A stretch of 64,000 bases of DNA. Origin: Polytrichum commune (taxonomy: Eukaryota; Streptophyta; Polytrichopsida; Polytrichales; Polytrichaceae). Below are positions 20,040 to 31,456 of the stretch, piece by piece. Where the stretch lies: contig OX485806.1 in assembly GCA_950295325.1 (NCBI GenBank), forward strand, positions 52,139,169-52,203,168, written 5' to 3'. Position 1 is the stretch's first letter, and every line of letters starts with the position of its first letter. The position numbers and the translations under genes are program-made. The notes under the pieces were generated by a model. It had not been told where the DNA came from. It did not search any database and was given only the letters and a program-made list of their open reading frames with translations.

Positions 20040-22150
20040 AAGTGGAAGTAGGAAGAGGAACACCGAAATCTCAATCTAACATCAAAGACAAACAAATGGA
20101 AATAGAAGAGGAACACCGAAATTCAAAGGAACGGTCGAAGAATGCACTTCGGAGGCGAAGCAACCTCGACCACGGTTATAGGGTCCACTGTCATGGAAAT
20201 ACAAGGGAATCGCGCGGTTATAGGGTCCCTTGCCCACGGCAATGGGTCCCCAGCGGCTTAGTGTAGGAAAACTTAGAATTTAGAAATAGGGACTATTATG
20301 TAAGTATGAAAAGACTTATATGAGGAGTATATAGGGGTATATAGGGATATTATGAAGTATGTAGGACTTGAATTACATTCCATTAGTATAAGTATATGGG
20401 ATTTTGTCAAAGACAATTATGAAAGAAGAGTATTAAGCAATTACGAGAAGTATAAGGGCATTAAGGAGTATATAGGAATATGGTACATTCTACTAGTATG
20501 ATCATTGAAATCTAAATCAATCAATATGAAGACTTGATGGATTCTCAAAAAGGATTTGGAATGTAGCCACGACAAAGATATAGTGGAATCTTAGAAAAAC
20601 GAACATTAGAGTGGTAAAACGGTTATAACCGTTTATGATAGATACCTATATCGGAGATAGGTAGTTATCTAGGAAAGTGGAGTTAACAACCACTTTAAAT
20701 ATAGATTTTGGGTTAGAAAGAAAGAACTATATAAGGGAAGCAATTTTAGGAGATCATACCTCATTTTCTACATAACGAAGTTATCACAAATTTGAGTGTT
20801 AAAAACACTTGAGTTACTTTTGTATCTCTCCTCTCGGAGCTCTTTTGCAATACATTATCTTTTCCACAAATGTGTATGTGACCTTTCTCTCTCTCTTTCT
20901 CAAATTGAACTACGAGTTGTCAATTGGTACTTGTGACTTAAGTGATTGTTAAACGAGAGGAGAGTAGATGTTTTGAGAAAAAACTCAAAGTATTAGTGTG
21001 AGGGTGAGAACAAAGCGCTCAAGAATAGTTGGAGTATCAATGAAACTTTGAGAGGAGTTGTTATGAGTAGTAATGTCAATTTAACTTGAACGTCGGAATT
21101 ACAATTAACTCTAAAAAATGGAACTTATCATTGAACTCCTCAAAAGGGAATTATAAATATACATGTGATTGAATGTTTGAAGAATTATATGCATGTTATG
21201 AATGATTAAAGTGAAACTTCTTAACGATTACAAACTCCTTCAAAAGAGGAGGAACTTATCATTATAAATTACATAATTGACTTACAAGTATTATGCATAT
21301 TATATTATATAACATATGTTTGAGTATCGAACTTATTTTATGATTAACAAAAATGATGAAGACATTAATTCACATCAAGGTTTGATTCTATATGAATGAA
21401 GTAATATTGATAAACTACTTATAACAATTGATATCCAATTGGAATTTCTTTCTACTTTGTGAGTTGTTGGATGTCATTATAAGTTGAAAGAGTTGTCTTT
21501 CTTGAACAAACACTCAATAAAGTAATGTAAGAATAATGTTCTAATATTCTCGTCATCAAGAAACACTTTGTAGTAAAAGTGCTTCTTCTTTTAAGATACT
21601 TTGTGACTTATTGGATGTCATTAACAATCGAAGAGTTCTTTCTCTTGAATAAACCTCAAGAGAGTTATAATTATTTTTATTATTAAAACACTTTGAAGTT
21701 AAACGTGACATTGCAAAACAATCAATGATGTGTTTATGAAATTATAACTACTATATGCATACATGTCAAGTTACAATATTATAAATAGTAACACTTGAGC
21801 TTAAAAAAGAAGACTCAAGAATATTAGATCTTTTTCATCATTATAAGATTACTATCATTTGTATGATTAATGTTTATGAACTACGAACCTTAAGGATTCA
21901 TATAACTTATTGAAAACTATATTATTATCAAGGATATTGTTACACCTCTTGAAGCTTTCTTTAAATCTAATGGTTCTTATTATCAATGATGCCTTACATT
22001 GAGAGTAAGAATTAAGATAATGAGATTGTGTTCACTCCAGTAATTATATTCATATCATAAGGAAAAGAGAGGGATTATTAATTCAAGACCGAACATATTA
22101 ATGAGGCACGGTAGTTCTCAAGCGAATATAAATTTACATGATGTGCATCG
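20040..22150 (+). repeat. LTR-like region, family C (also near 31.4 and 35.4 kb)
   Basis: The block TAAAACGGTTATAACCGTTT...GATAGGTAG...AACCACTTTAAATAT (20610-20705) matches 31395-31450, and AAAGCGCTCAAGAATAG...GAACTTTGAG-like text (21014-21060) matches about 35488-35530. A TATA-like ACTATATAAGGG at 20728 and a CT-rich leader at 20820-20900 suggest a promoter-bearing LTR on the plus strand. No TG/CA ends or duplications were fixed. The remaining kilobase is AT-rich with no gene. Confidence 0.45.
20617..20634. promoter_or_regulatory. Perfect 18 bp palindrome AAACGGTTATAACCGTTT
   Basis: The sequence is its own reverse complement and contains two opposed AACGG/CCGTT cores, the MYB-binding core motif. 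It lies about 100 bp upstream of the TATA-like box at 20728. The related copy at about 31398 reads ACGGTTATGACCGT, with one change. Function as a MYB site is inference. Confidence 0.5.
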
Positions 22151-23025
22151 TGAATTTTCTTAGCTAATTTGCAAAGGAACGACCCACGGCGTCCATCACT
22201 GAATCACACACTTCCCTTGCGTAAGAGTTTCACACTCAGGGAAGAGGGTTAAGGATAAAACATATTACTCTTTCTCACCAGGAAGGTAATGCACTGCTCA
22301 AATTTCAAGTATACAATATTCTCAGACAGGGGAGTTAAAGTGTGTGGAGAATAAAGGAATCTGGATGTTAATCAAATGTGTATCACAATAAAATCCTTGG
22401 GCTTTACACCCGGACCCTTATAATCACCGAGGAATTACTCCTCTGCAATTAAAACCTTAAGATATTGTCCAAGAGATTCTTGGCTCAAACTGACTTCGAG
22501 ATAGACACAATTTTCACAATCTTTCATACGAGAGTATCACACTTTCAAATTTATTTCAGATTAATTAATCAGTCTTACCACTTCCACCCACACAAGAACA
22601 TGCTTGACAAGAGATAGAAATTTGAAAGACAGTTTGTTATATTTCCAAGTAGGATTCACAAGAAAACAATGGCTTTCGCACCCATTTATTGTTGATAATT
22701 ACAAGAGTTCGAGGTAAGTTGGAAAACATTCCTCTCTTCCCGAGAGGATATTCAGAAAAATTGGATTCACTCCCTTTTGTCTTCTTCCTTCCTCTACTTA
22801 CCCTACCTAAGAGTCACATCTGTTAAGAACTGGGATACCAAAAAATGCATCACTAATTGTCACATGTTCATTGCATGATTTTTGATATCCTTTGTACTAC
22901 GGGCAGCGAGGAAATTTCTATCTTACTTGCCTGTTTCCCTTTCTCAGTAACTAATTGCCTAGTTCTTCACTATTTTAGTAGTCTTGAGTGAAATTTGTCA
23001 TTCATCTACCCTTCAAGACTAAAAT
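22151..23025. other. Unassigned AT-rich sequence before gag-like ORF
   Basis: No gene or element terminus was recognised. Words such as TTTTCACAATCTTTC recur here (22505) and at 19135, hinting that both belong to one element. Confidence 0.35.
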
Positions 23026-23794
23026 TTACACATCATGTCCAAAAAATGGTATCACATAGCCCCCTCTTTTATTGATTGGCGTCCCTGCCAATCCGAAGTC
23101 GCTTGATTGAGCCCTCGGTATCGTCTTCTTCTCCTTCACGTGTAGTTCCTCAACTTCTGGATCCACTGGGATGTCGGTTTTCTCTCGCATCCAGTCGAAG
23201 AATAGCACATTGCAAATCTTCGTCTTGGGCCACCACGTGTGGATTATTCATCCTCTGCCATTTCAGAAATCGCTCAAAAGGACCCATCCTTGTGAAAGGG
23301 AATTCGTTGACTAGGCTGGTATGAATTCCCTCAATGAAATGAGTGAGGGCCATGGCTTCGAGCAACCTCAACCAACGAGAAGGTTGAAACTGCAACTTCA
23401 ACAACATGAAAAATTCTTGCCTTGATTCATGATAGTAATTAACATTGATAGCAAAATTCCATCGATGACACCATTCGGCAAGGGCCGCACAAAAGACTGC
23501 ATCTCGGAAGCATACCGGGTCCTTATGATTCCGGTGCTCTTCATGAAACCTTAAGTAGGCGTCCCGGCATTGGCTTGGCGTGTTGAAACCAGGAGCCCCT
23601 TGAATATGCGGCCAGTTGTACTCTACTGACGCAATTGTTGAATCTGGTGCCCACTTGTGACGACGTGCGCAAGGGCAATACTGAGGATGGAGTTGTACCG
23701 CCGGAGGTGGTTCAAAGGACCCAGGTCCACTTTGCTGCCGATACACGATGTCAGCCGCTATTTTTTCTATTTGGGATAGCCCGTAATCCTCCAA
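23026..23794 (-). pseudogene. Gag-like ORF of unrecognised element
   Basis: A 214 aa minus-strand ORF (23150-23794), continued in another frame to 23026, is the longest open frame between 18 and 40 kb. It has Cys/His pairs (QYCPCARRH), aromatic-rich helices (FFMLLKLQFQPSRWLRLLEAM), ALTHFIEGIHTSLVNEFPF and FLKWQRMNNPHVV. The shape resembles a retroelement gag, but I do not recognise the family. Its ATG lies 3 bp from the LTR A fragment at 23797, so the upstream end is probably missing. Confidence 0.45.
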
Positions 23795-23796
23795 AA

Positions 23797-23933
23797 TCCA
23801 TGCCCGGGGCCCTCGCCCAGACTAGGATCACTTGGGCCCTCTCACCAACGGCGCCACAAGTCCCAGGTGTCACTCTGGGGTCCCCCTTGTGCCCATGGTG
23901 TTTCGGGCACTCCTCATGGAGAGGTGCGCAACA
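23797..23933 (-). repeat. LTR A fragment (5' end of the LTR)
   Basis: The reverse complement of 1827-about 1960, including CATGAGGAGTG, ACCATGGGCACAAGGGGGACCCC and GGCGCCGTTGGTGAGAGGGCCC. It ends GCGCAACA at 23933, the outer LTR terminus. Together with 18158-18365 it represents one LTR broken by the 18366-23796 insert and a loss of about 650 bp. Confidence 0.88.
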
Positions 23934-25070
23934 TGACGGGATTGAAGTGGAGTGATTGAAAATGTTGATGAGACTGTTGCGTTGCGGAGATATCAACATT
24001 GAGTCCTAGTTGGGGCAAGAGATAAAGAGGGAGCGACATTCAGTGTTGTCGAGTTATATTGTCACAGACGCTAGGTTCGAGGTTGGTGTTGGATGGGAAT
24101 TGTGGTTTGCATCGAGGGTACTGAGGTTTGGTTTTCCCAAGTGTTGGTGATTTTCTACGGCGCACAGTAGGGCGGGTCTTGAATTTTCAAATCTTTGGAG
24201 ATTTAGAAAAATGGCGGAGTCGTTGTGTGCAGAGGTGAATCAACGCATGACAGCTCCACCTTAGGCTCTGATAAACTAAGTTCAACATTTGTATCTTGAT
24301 TATGCTACCATCTTTGCCAACCTTGATAAGGACGCATGCGCAATAGGACCGCTACAATTGATTTTAAATAATTTGTTCTTTGAAAAGAAATATCTCAACG
24401 GTCTGGTTGTCACATTGGAAGATACCTAAAGTCGATTTCCACCAAGTGGTAGCGACGATTGTTAAAAGCGAGCAAGGCTATTTTTTAAGCGCACCAAGGT
24501 TATAGATCTTGGCATTACTGCTCCTTTACACTGAAGGAAGCTCTTAAGTTCTTATTGTGGTGGTATTTAGCCGGTTTGCAAGATAGTCGCGGACATTGCG
24601 GCAGACTAGTGGGTGCATTGTATTGTATGATGTCATGATTTATGAGTTTCAAGGATGAGTGTACGCGTAGAATGCGAAGACAAAAACCCCTAGATTGCAA
24701 TGGAGCCATGCCGTTCATCAAGGTGACTGTGAGAGGACTGGCCGTTGTGGTACTTGGGTTGGGTCATCTATGTAGGTGTGCAACTAAGAAGTTGGGCTCT
24801 GAGGGTGAGATGATGGGCTGAGGTAAGCAAATCACGCCAATTACTTGCTGTAGTTGTTGTTGGTCGAGGCAAGGATGATTAGCCGAGGGAGCTATCGTGG
24901 AATGCTACCGGCAAGGTTTGAGACTGCTAGACAAGGCACGGGTAGGCCCGACGAAGGGGAACCTCGTTGTTGCGGCATTCATCAAAGAGGAGGGACAACA
25001 TATTTCATCAATTTTATCCGCATTGTAGCAACCGTTAGGTAAACTACTATAGACTTGAGGTTATGGGTGT
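23934..25070. other. Unassigned sequence between two LTR A termini
   Basis: Bounded by an LTR A outer end at 23933 and an LTR A inner end at 25071, both minus strand, so it sits where an internal region would. No PBS follows 25071 and no PPT precedes 23933. Translation of 24240-24480 and 24854-25042 shows no recognised retroelement domain. Nature unresolved. Confidence 0.4.
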
Positions 25071-25115
25071 CGCAACCCTTACTAATTCCCCTTAACCATC
25101 TTAACCATTTTAAAT
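25071..25115 (-). repeat. Short LTR A end fragment
   Basis: TGTCGCAACCCTTACTAATTCCCCTTAACCATCTTAACCATTTT matches the inner LTR A end at 18158 with several changes and is lost after about 45 bp. Confidence 0.7.
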
Positions 25116-26891
25116 ACTTATAAATTAATATAGCACATCTTGTGATTCACACGCCATTTGCATTTGATGATGAGTTGACTGTAAATGCATGATTGGCAAG
25201 GGGTTAGTCAAGACTTGCGGGAAGAAGATTCCTCACCCGGACTAGGACGCATTCAAGGGTGTGGAGGATTCTTGCTCACATGAACCAAAGTGAGTTTTTG
25301 TGATTTGCATTCATATGAAAAGGTTTGTGATTCTCATTGAGGACTTTGCACCAACACAAGGTAGACCATCCAACACTATTGTAAGTTTTGTCATTCACCA
25401 TCCTTTATTATTTTTTCCAACCCCAAATGTTTTTTGCATGTTCTTCCAATGATGTCGTAAATGAAATTGTATCTCGGGGGAATCACTCCTTCTTATATTA
25501 ATTCATGAATGTGCGCTTAGGACCTATTTATCGTGGGTCTATTTACCTTGCACATTAGATTATAAGGTATGGTAATTTTCAAAATTAAGGTAAATGTTTG
25601 TATTTTAATATATCCTATCAATAATTATAATATTTGGGGCATCATTTTAAAAATCTTAATTTTACTTATATTATGAAAGAAATTTGATAAAAAAATTGAA
25701 ATCTAAACAACGTGCTAAAATTTTCCCTCCCAACACGTAGGTAAAGAACAAGAATTTTACATTGGATACGTTGATTTAGTAACGTTCAAGCCAACATGCC
25801 TGCGAAATCATCCATCCAAGTTTTTTCAACAAAACATTATCTTTTTTTATCCACTACCACAAACCCTACCCTTGACCCGCTACCCCTAGTAATTGTTGCC
25901 ACTCTATTTTACATATATTGAATAGAGAAAAGAGGCCATTATTTGTGATGGTATTTTACATGTAAACATGTTTCATTATTTTAAAACCCCTGTATTATGA
26001 ATATAATTTTTGCAAATTTTTTGACAATGAATATATTAGACCTTATTTTTTATAGCACGTTGTTTATACAATTTTTGCTAGTGACCTCCCCGAGAATTGT
26101 ATTGACCCAATGCTCAACACAAACTTGAGTGTGACTAGTTTGGGTATTCATCCATCACAAAAATGATTCTCAAATGCATGTTTAATCGTTGCATATAGAT
26201 CTCAAAGCCCCCCATTTGCTTCAACTTTCACTTGTGTGATTGTGTTTCATATGACTCTTATTGTAATGATTTTGTAGCAAGAGAATCCAAGGCATGTGCA
26301 TGGTTGAATTGAAAATCCATTTTTCAAAATTTCCTTGTTGTTAATATTTCATATGAAAATATTAATACTAGAATCTTGGGAAACAAACATGAATGACTAA
26401 TCTCTACACACAAGGTTTATTTTTCTATTTTAGATATGGAATCTATTGGAAATATGTTCCCCTTGGAAAAGGAAACATGGGCTTGTTGTGCATGTAGTTA
26501 TGGATTTTTCTTAGATGTGAGGTTTGTGTCATTTGTGAATGATCATGGCAAATAATGATTGAAGGCATGTGATATAAGCCAAGAGTTTGAAATTAATTTT
26601 TTATTAATTTTTATATTTTTGTATTTTTGTGTGAGTGATTTTTTCCAACCTTGGGTTGTTGTGGCTTGTATGTACTATATCCCTTAAGGTAGTCTTTGAA
26701 ATCTATAATTAGTTTAATTGACTATACTTTTGGATTTGTAACACAAACCTCATATATACCTTTGTAGCTTAAATTTAGTATCAATGATCTAATTTTTCAA
26801 GATTAGGGTCCAACCACCTCGGAATATATATCATCCATTAACATAAATGACTTATAAAGTTTACATCATAGGTATTATAGTTTCTAGTCTA
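25116..26891. other. AT-rich intergenic sequence
   Basis: No ORF over about 60 codons, no repeat array and no element terminus were recognised. Confidence 0.5.
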
Positions 26892-27085
26892 GAGGTCCTG
26901 AGCTAAGGTCTTAAGCTACAACATTAATGGGCTTAAACTAAAATATTGCATTAAGTTCTTTAGCTACAACATTGGAGGGAATTTAAAGTAAAATCTTAAA
27001 TTAATTTTTAGGGTTGCAACATCGGGGGGTCCTTAATTAGAATCTTAAACTAAGTTCTTAGGCTGCAACAATGGGGGGGGAGGGG
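26892..27085. repeat. Minisatellite, four units of about 49 bp
   Basis: The motif GCTACAACATT or GTTGCAACATC occurs at 26915, 26963, 27013 and 27062 (spacing 48, 50, 49). Units share CTTAAACTAAAAT and TTAAGTTCTT blocks. The last unit ends in a run of eight G. Confidence 0.8.
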
Positions 27086-27890
27086 TTTGAGTTGCATTTT
27101 GTTCCCACTCCTGTAGCCTTGATGGCTCTCTATCGTTTGTAGCTTAACTCTTTTTGCAATATCTTCAATGTTGTTTTTACATCTTCATGTAATCACCTTG
27201 GTGTTGATCTTCTCTAGACAATATTGCTCTAGGTGTCTCTGTACTATTCACATATAACCAAGCATGGCGGACCCCTATCGAATGAACATGTCAACTTTCC
27301 CAAAGACCTTGTAGGCATAGATTACAAACAATTGCAAGGCTTGATAACTTGATAAACACCAATTTGCTATGTTCCACCATGTACAATGAAATTTATATAG
27401 AAAAAAACCTCTTAAGCAGACATAAGTGAAAGCTACAAAACTCACAAAATTTTACATGGGTTTTTCATGCAAAGTCAATGAGAAATTTACCACGCATTTA
27501 TCGAGTCATTACTACCACTTGGGATGCCATTGCTAAGCCTTGCATAGGCGTCCCCAACAAGAAATATAGTGACGACTTATTTTGTCACCAAAATTTACAA
27601 TCTTGAGGGCTTAGAAGATTTTTGGTAAAAAAATCTCAAGAAAATGTGACACCATCTTTGACTCAAAGAGAACACCAAAACAAAGTAAATTGGTTTCCTG
27701 TAATAGGAACAAATAGAAGGGGGAATATATTCTTCATGCGCACTATAGCCAAAATGGGTGTTGTCCACATATATTGGATCCCAATAGGTCTAGAGACGAG
27801 ATTGCACAAACAAGTTTTACATACACAAAGGCACATGAATAGATGGTTTTTTACACTTCTTGCTTTGCCCATTATTGTTTTTTTTCATCT
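27086..27890. other. Unassigned sequence; unsupported ORF
   Basis: A 91 aa plus-strand ORF (27622-27897) and an overlapping 69 aa minus ORF have no recognised domain. No repeat structure was seen. Confidence 0.4.
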
Positions 27891-28172
27891 TGGTTGATAC
27901 AAACAATATGTGATAATTCACCTCCCAGTACGGACCACCCTTGTCGGCTTATGACAATCTTATTACTTTTAGTTTTACATTTCTATGACTATGAGCAATC
28001 TAATGTTCCACCTTCAGCATTTATGTTTTGCGAATAGTCAAAGACTTGTAATATTATTGAGTTTCTTAGTTTGTCAACCCTATATAGTGAGTTTCTAACA
28101 TTTTCCATAAGTTTCTATTTATTATACCTAATTGCTCCACTCCAACTCAAAGGACCTTCAAATATTGCCACA
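27891..28172 (-). repeat. 3' LTR of Ty1/copia family D, 282 bp
   Basis: It begins TGGTTGAT and ends TTGCCACA on the plus strand. It is the reverse complement of 43687-43979, which begins TGTGGCAATATTT and ends AAACCA. Shared blocks include CAATATTGTTTG, ACAAGG, and ATTGCTC. It directly follows the integrase-linker remnant in element orientation. Confidence 0.78.
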
Positions 28173-28760
28173 TTGACATATTCCTCACCATGTTGAGGTA
28201 AAATGTGGTCCTTCGTGGAATATCATTGCTCTTTTCCAAAACCCTCAACAAGGACATTGTCGTTTGCTCCTCAATTGCCATCCACAGATTGTCCACCGCC
28301 ATCCACCAAAGGTAATTTGGAAGATTCGTCCACCACCACCATAAGGCCTTCATTTCTCCCATTTGGATGCATCTCCAAACTGTTTTTTATGCTCCCCGTA
28401 TCTTCCATAAACACAACATCTTTACTTTTATGATGTTTTTTGTTTCCAATGACATGAACCTATACGCCTTTATACGTTCCCAATATCCAAGAAATACACA
28501 TTTGATTCCTTTTGCATTGAGCTTGCAACTCTTTTTGTCCGAAACCATCGCATATGCAAGGTATTCTAACACACTCATGTGTGCAATGCAAGGCCTCGTC
28601 CTGTTTACATTCTTTGGATGTAACCAAGTGCAAGGCAGTCATCAGATTTTGATTTAAGGTATAAACCGCATTTTCCAGCATTTCCACCCAAATCAATTTC
28701 ATGAGATTTTGAGCTTCGAGCATAAAAAAACTTTCCGCTCTCTAAATCTCTATTCTTCAC
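28173..28760 (-). pseudogene. Ty1/copia family D integrase-RT linker fragment
   Basis: Minus-strand pieces give EYLAYAMVSDKKSCKLNAKGIKCVFLGY and RFMSLETKNIIK, the conserved end of copia integrase (KLNAKGxKCxFLGY). This is followed by a region rich in Trp and Met at 28147-28362 where an RT domain should lie but none is found. The copy has therefore lost RT and RNase H and goes almost straight into its 3' LTR. A parallel copy lies at 36.4-38.3 kb. Confidence 0.8.
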
Positions 28761-28839
28761 TCTCCGCACACATAAAAATGTCATATGTGCTAGGTTTTAT
28801 TTTCTTCAACAAAGAAATTAGGCAAGGTAAACATGCTAA

Positions 28840-30600
28840 ATATCTTTGCAAGGTTTGGCAAAGCGAGAAAGGTTAAAGATTTTTTCTTAGAAATGAACAA
28901 AAACTATGATATCAAAAGGCCCAAAGAGGACAACAAGCTCTCCATAGCGGTTATCTCTCAAAAGCCCGAGGTATTGGCAACTTGACTTGGGATGGTTTCA
29001 AGGAGTTAATTATTAAGATGTTCATGCCAGAGTACAAAAATTATGTGAGAGTATAAATTTGGTGCAAATGAGGCACACTAGGTTTCTTAAAACCTATGTG
29101 GATAATTTTAACAAATTTGAACGCTACACTTAAAATGAACGAGTTTGCTAAGAAGTGCATTTTTTTAAGTGGGTTACAAAAGTTGGTTGTGGACGCCTTG
29201 TTCAAGTTCCCAAAGCTTCCCGAACACATGGCAGGGATCATCAAAATTGTAGAGAGAATTGAAGTTGATAGCCCTAAAAGGAAGTCAAGCCACCCCCACA
29301 ACAAATTGGCGTGAACCAAAATATGTCTCAAAGCAAAGAGCACAAGAAGTTTAGGCCATCAAACTAGCATAATGGAAAAACTGAAGATACTTCCAACAAA
29401 GGTGGCAACCAATCAGGAAAAATCACCCAATGTTATAAACCAAGGAGGTAACATGAAGGACAAGCGGTTCCACAAATGTAGCAAGTTTAATCATTTCCAA
29501 GTAGTCTCTCTCAACAACAAAGTGAGTACCAAAGTACATCATCTTTGTGTTGCCTATCAAATGTTAGGAGGTGGTTTTATGGCCAAGGCTAGTAGCCTTA
29601 AGCAAAGGCCAAGTTTGTTGTACCTTGAGGACCAACTCAATGGAATAAATGTCTTATATTTGGTTTATATAGGGGTAATGCATTCCTACATGAGCCCAAA
29701 GTTTGCTAGGGAATTGGCTTTGTAAACATGTAAAGCAAGCAAACCCATCAACGTGCAGTTTGTAAAGGACAAACTGCATGAAACAAAGGATGTGGCGTTG
29801 CATGTGACCTTAAAGTTAGGGACATCAGAGTTTGTAGAGAGTTTGACACTTTGTGAAATGAATGAGGTTGATATCATTTTAGAGGATATTTTCTTTGAAA
29901 CTCACACAATAAATGTGAGGCGTAAGCTGTTGCACCTTGTAATGTTTAGTGATGACAAATAAACAATATTGAAGTTGACAATGACTCTTATGGAATAAGG
30001 AAGCAAGTTGAATTTGGTCTCAATGGACCAAATGAAGTATGAACAAATGATGATCGTGGTTCAAATGGGACGATTCCAAGAAATACATGGATAGACTAGG
30101 AATGATGGGCCTTTTCCAAAGTACATTTGCAAGGTGTTGGCAAGGTACAAGGATGTATTTACCAATGAGTTGTCCCAAAAATTACCACCACGGAGAGAAG
30201 TAGATCACAAGATCAAAGTGATACCGAAATCCGAACCACCATCCAAGGCAACGTATGAATTGAACAAAAACATTGTTGGAATAAAACAAAAACAACGCAA
30301 TGACTTGCTATTGATTTGGCTACATTAGGCCAAACAAATCACTATGTAGAGCCCCGGTGCTTTTGGTGGACAACAAAAATGGCAAGCTATGCATGTGCAT
30401 CGATTACAAGGCATTGAATAAGGTGACCATAAAATTTAACTATTTGGTTTCTTAGATTGATGATCTTTTTGACCGGTTGGCAAAGGCCAAAAACTTTAGT
30501 TTTATAGACTTAAAGTCAAGGTACTACCAAGTTTGAATCGTGAATGGGGATATGAAAAAGACGGCGTGCACTAAGTAGACAAGAAGAATTCCAACCAATG
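28840..30600 (+). pseudogene. Gypsy family A gag-protease-RT fragment
   Basis: Gag: CIFLSGLQKLVVDALFKFPKLPEHMAGIIK at about 29157, matching 46920-46985. A decayed knuckle HKCSKFNHF is at 29470. The protease shows HSYMSPKFA but the catalytic DSGA reads YIGV. RT begins RYKDVFTNELSQKLPPRREVDHKI (30140) and continues NGKLCMCIDYKALN (30380) and FSFIDLKSRYYQV (30490), then stops before the active site near 30580. Multiple stops and frameshifts. It supports a pol-bearing ancestor for family A. Confidence 0.88.
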
Positions 30601-30850
30601 AGTAAAATGTAAGCCCTATGGTTAATGTACAAAGGTGAAAGATTTTTTATTTTATTTTTAAAAAATAAAATTTTGACGATCCCGAAGCACAAAGGCTTCT
30701 AGTTGAGCTACGCAATGGCAAGGCATTCAACTGTTGAGTTGGTAATTGAAACCACCTAAAGAAAACTTTAATGAAAACAACAGATGGGTTCGTTATTATT
30801 TATGATGTGCAAAATTTGACTCAAGGGTTAGTAGCTGAGAGGGCCTAAGA
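30600..30850. other. Unassigned AT-rich junction
   Basis: The RT reading is lost near 30580 and nothing is recognised until the minisatellite. Confidence 0.35.
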
Positions 30851-30854
30851 AGTT

Positions 30855-31010
30855 GGCCAAAGCCTAGAACAACCAAGTTACAATAAGAGATGGCCAAAGC
30901 CCAAAACTAGACACACCAATAGATAGCCGAAGCTCAAAACTTGAAAACAACAAAAGATGATCAAAGCCAAAATCGGTTAAAAGCAAGGATATGGCCGAAG
31001 TCTAAAGGAG
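30855..31010. repeat. Minisatellite, five units of about 34 bp
   Basis: GGCCAAAGCC-type starts occur at 30855, 30892, 30925, 30959 and 30993, spaced 37, 33, 34 and 34 bp. Each start is preceded by a GAT word and followed by an AAAAC-type block. Units differ at many positions, so the array is old. Confidence 0.7.
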
Positions 31011-31359
31011 GAGCCAAGGATGGAAAAACAATTAGGAAGATCGGAAACCACATAATAAAGAACTACAATAAAACTTAAACACCGACCATGAGCTTAGGGC
31101 CTTAGGCACGGGATTACATACTACCATAGTATTACAAGGAAAACGCACAATATTAAGGTAGAATAACCTGTAGTTATAATTTTTTTTTAATGTAAACCAT
31201 CAATTAAAATGACATTTTATAATAAGAATAAAAGACTAAATAAATGGTATCCATTTGGAATTTTATCGATACAAAAAAAATCTTAATTATATCGCGTTGA
31301 AATAAATAGGAGAATTGTTTTAATTATCAAAGGAATGGTTTTCCATATAATCAACTATA

Positions 31360-31456
31360 GTCATGGGAAATTCTTAAAATATGAACATAGAAGAACATTG
31401 ACGGTTATGACCGTTTGTAATGGGGGTAGGTGATAACCACTCAAAATATTGACCTA
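31360..31456 (+). repeat. LTR family C fragment
   Basis: GAACATAGAAGAACATTGACGGTTATGACCGTTTGTAATGG...TAGGTGATAACCACTCAAAATAT matches 20600-20705. It ends where CACTACAAGGAAAA begins at 31457, so it seems interrupted there. Possible continuation is at about 35320-35650. Confidence 0.55.

Noticed and set aside
20042-20266. 74 aa plus-strand ORF
   Set aside because: Lies in a repeated LTR-like region and shows no domain; no start or conservation evidence.
27622-27897. 91 aa plus-strand ORF
   Set aside because: No recognised domain, and it ends within an LTR of the copia family.
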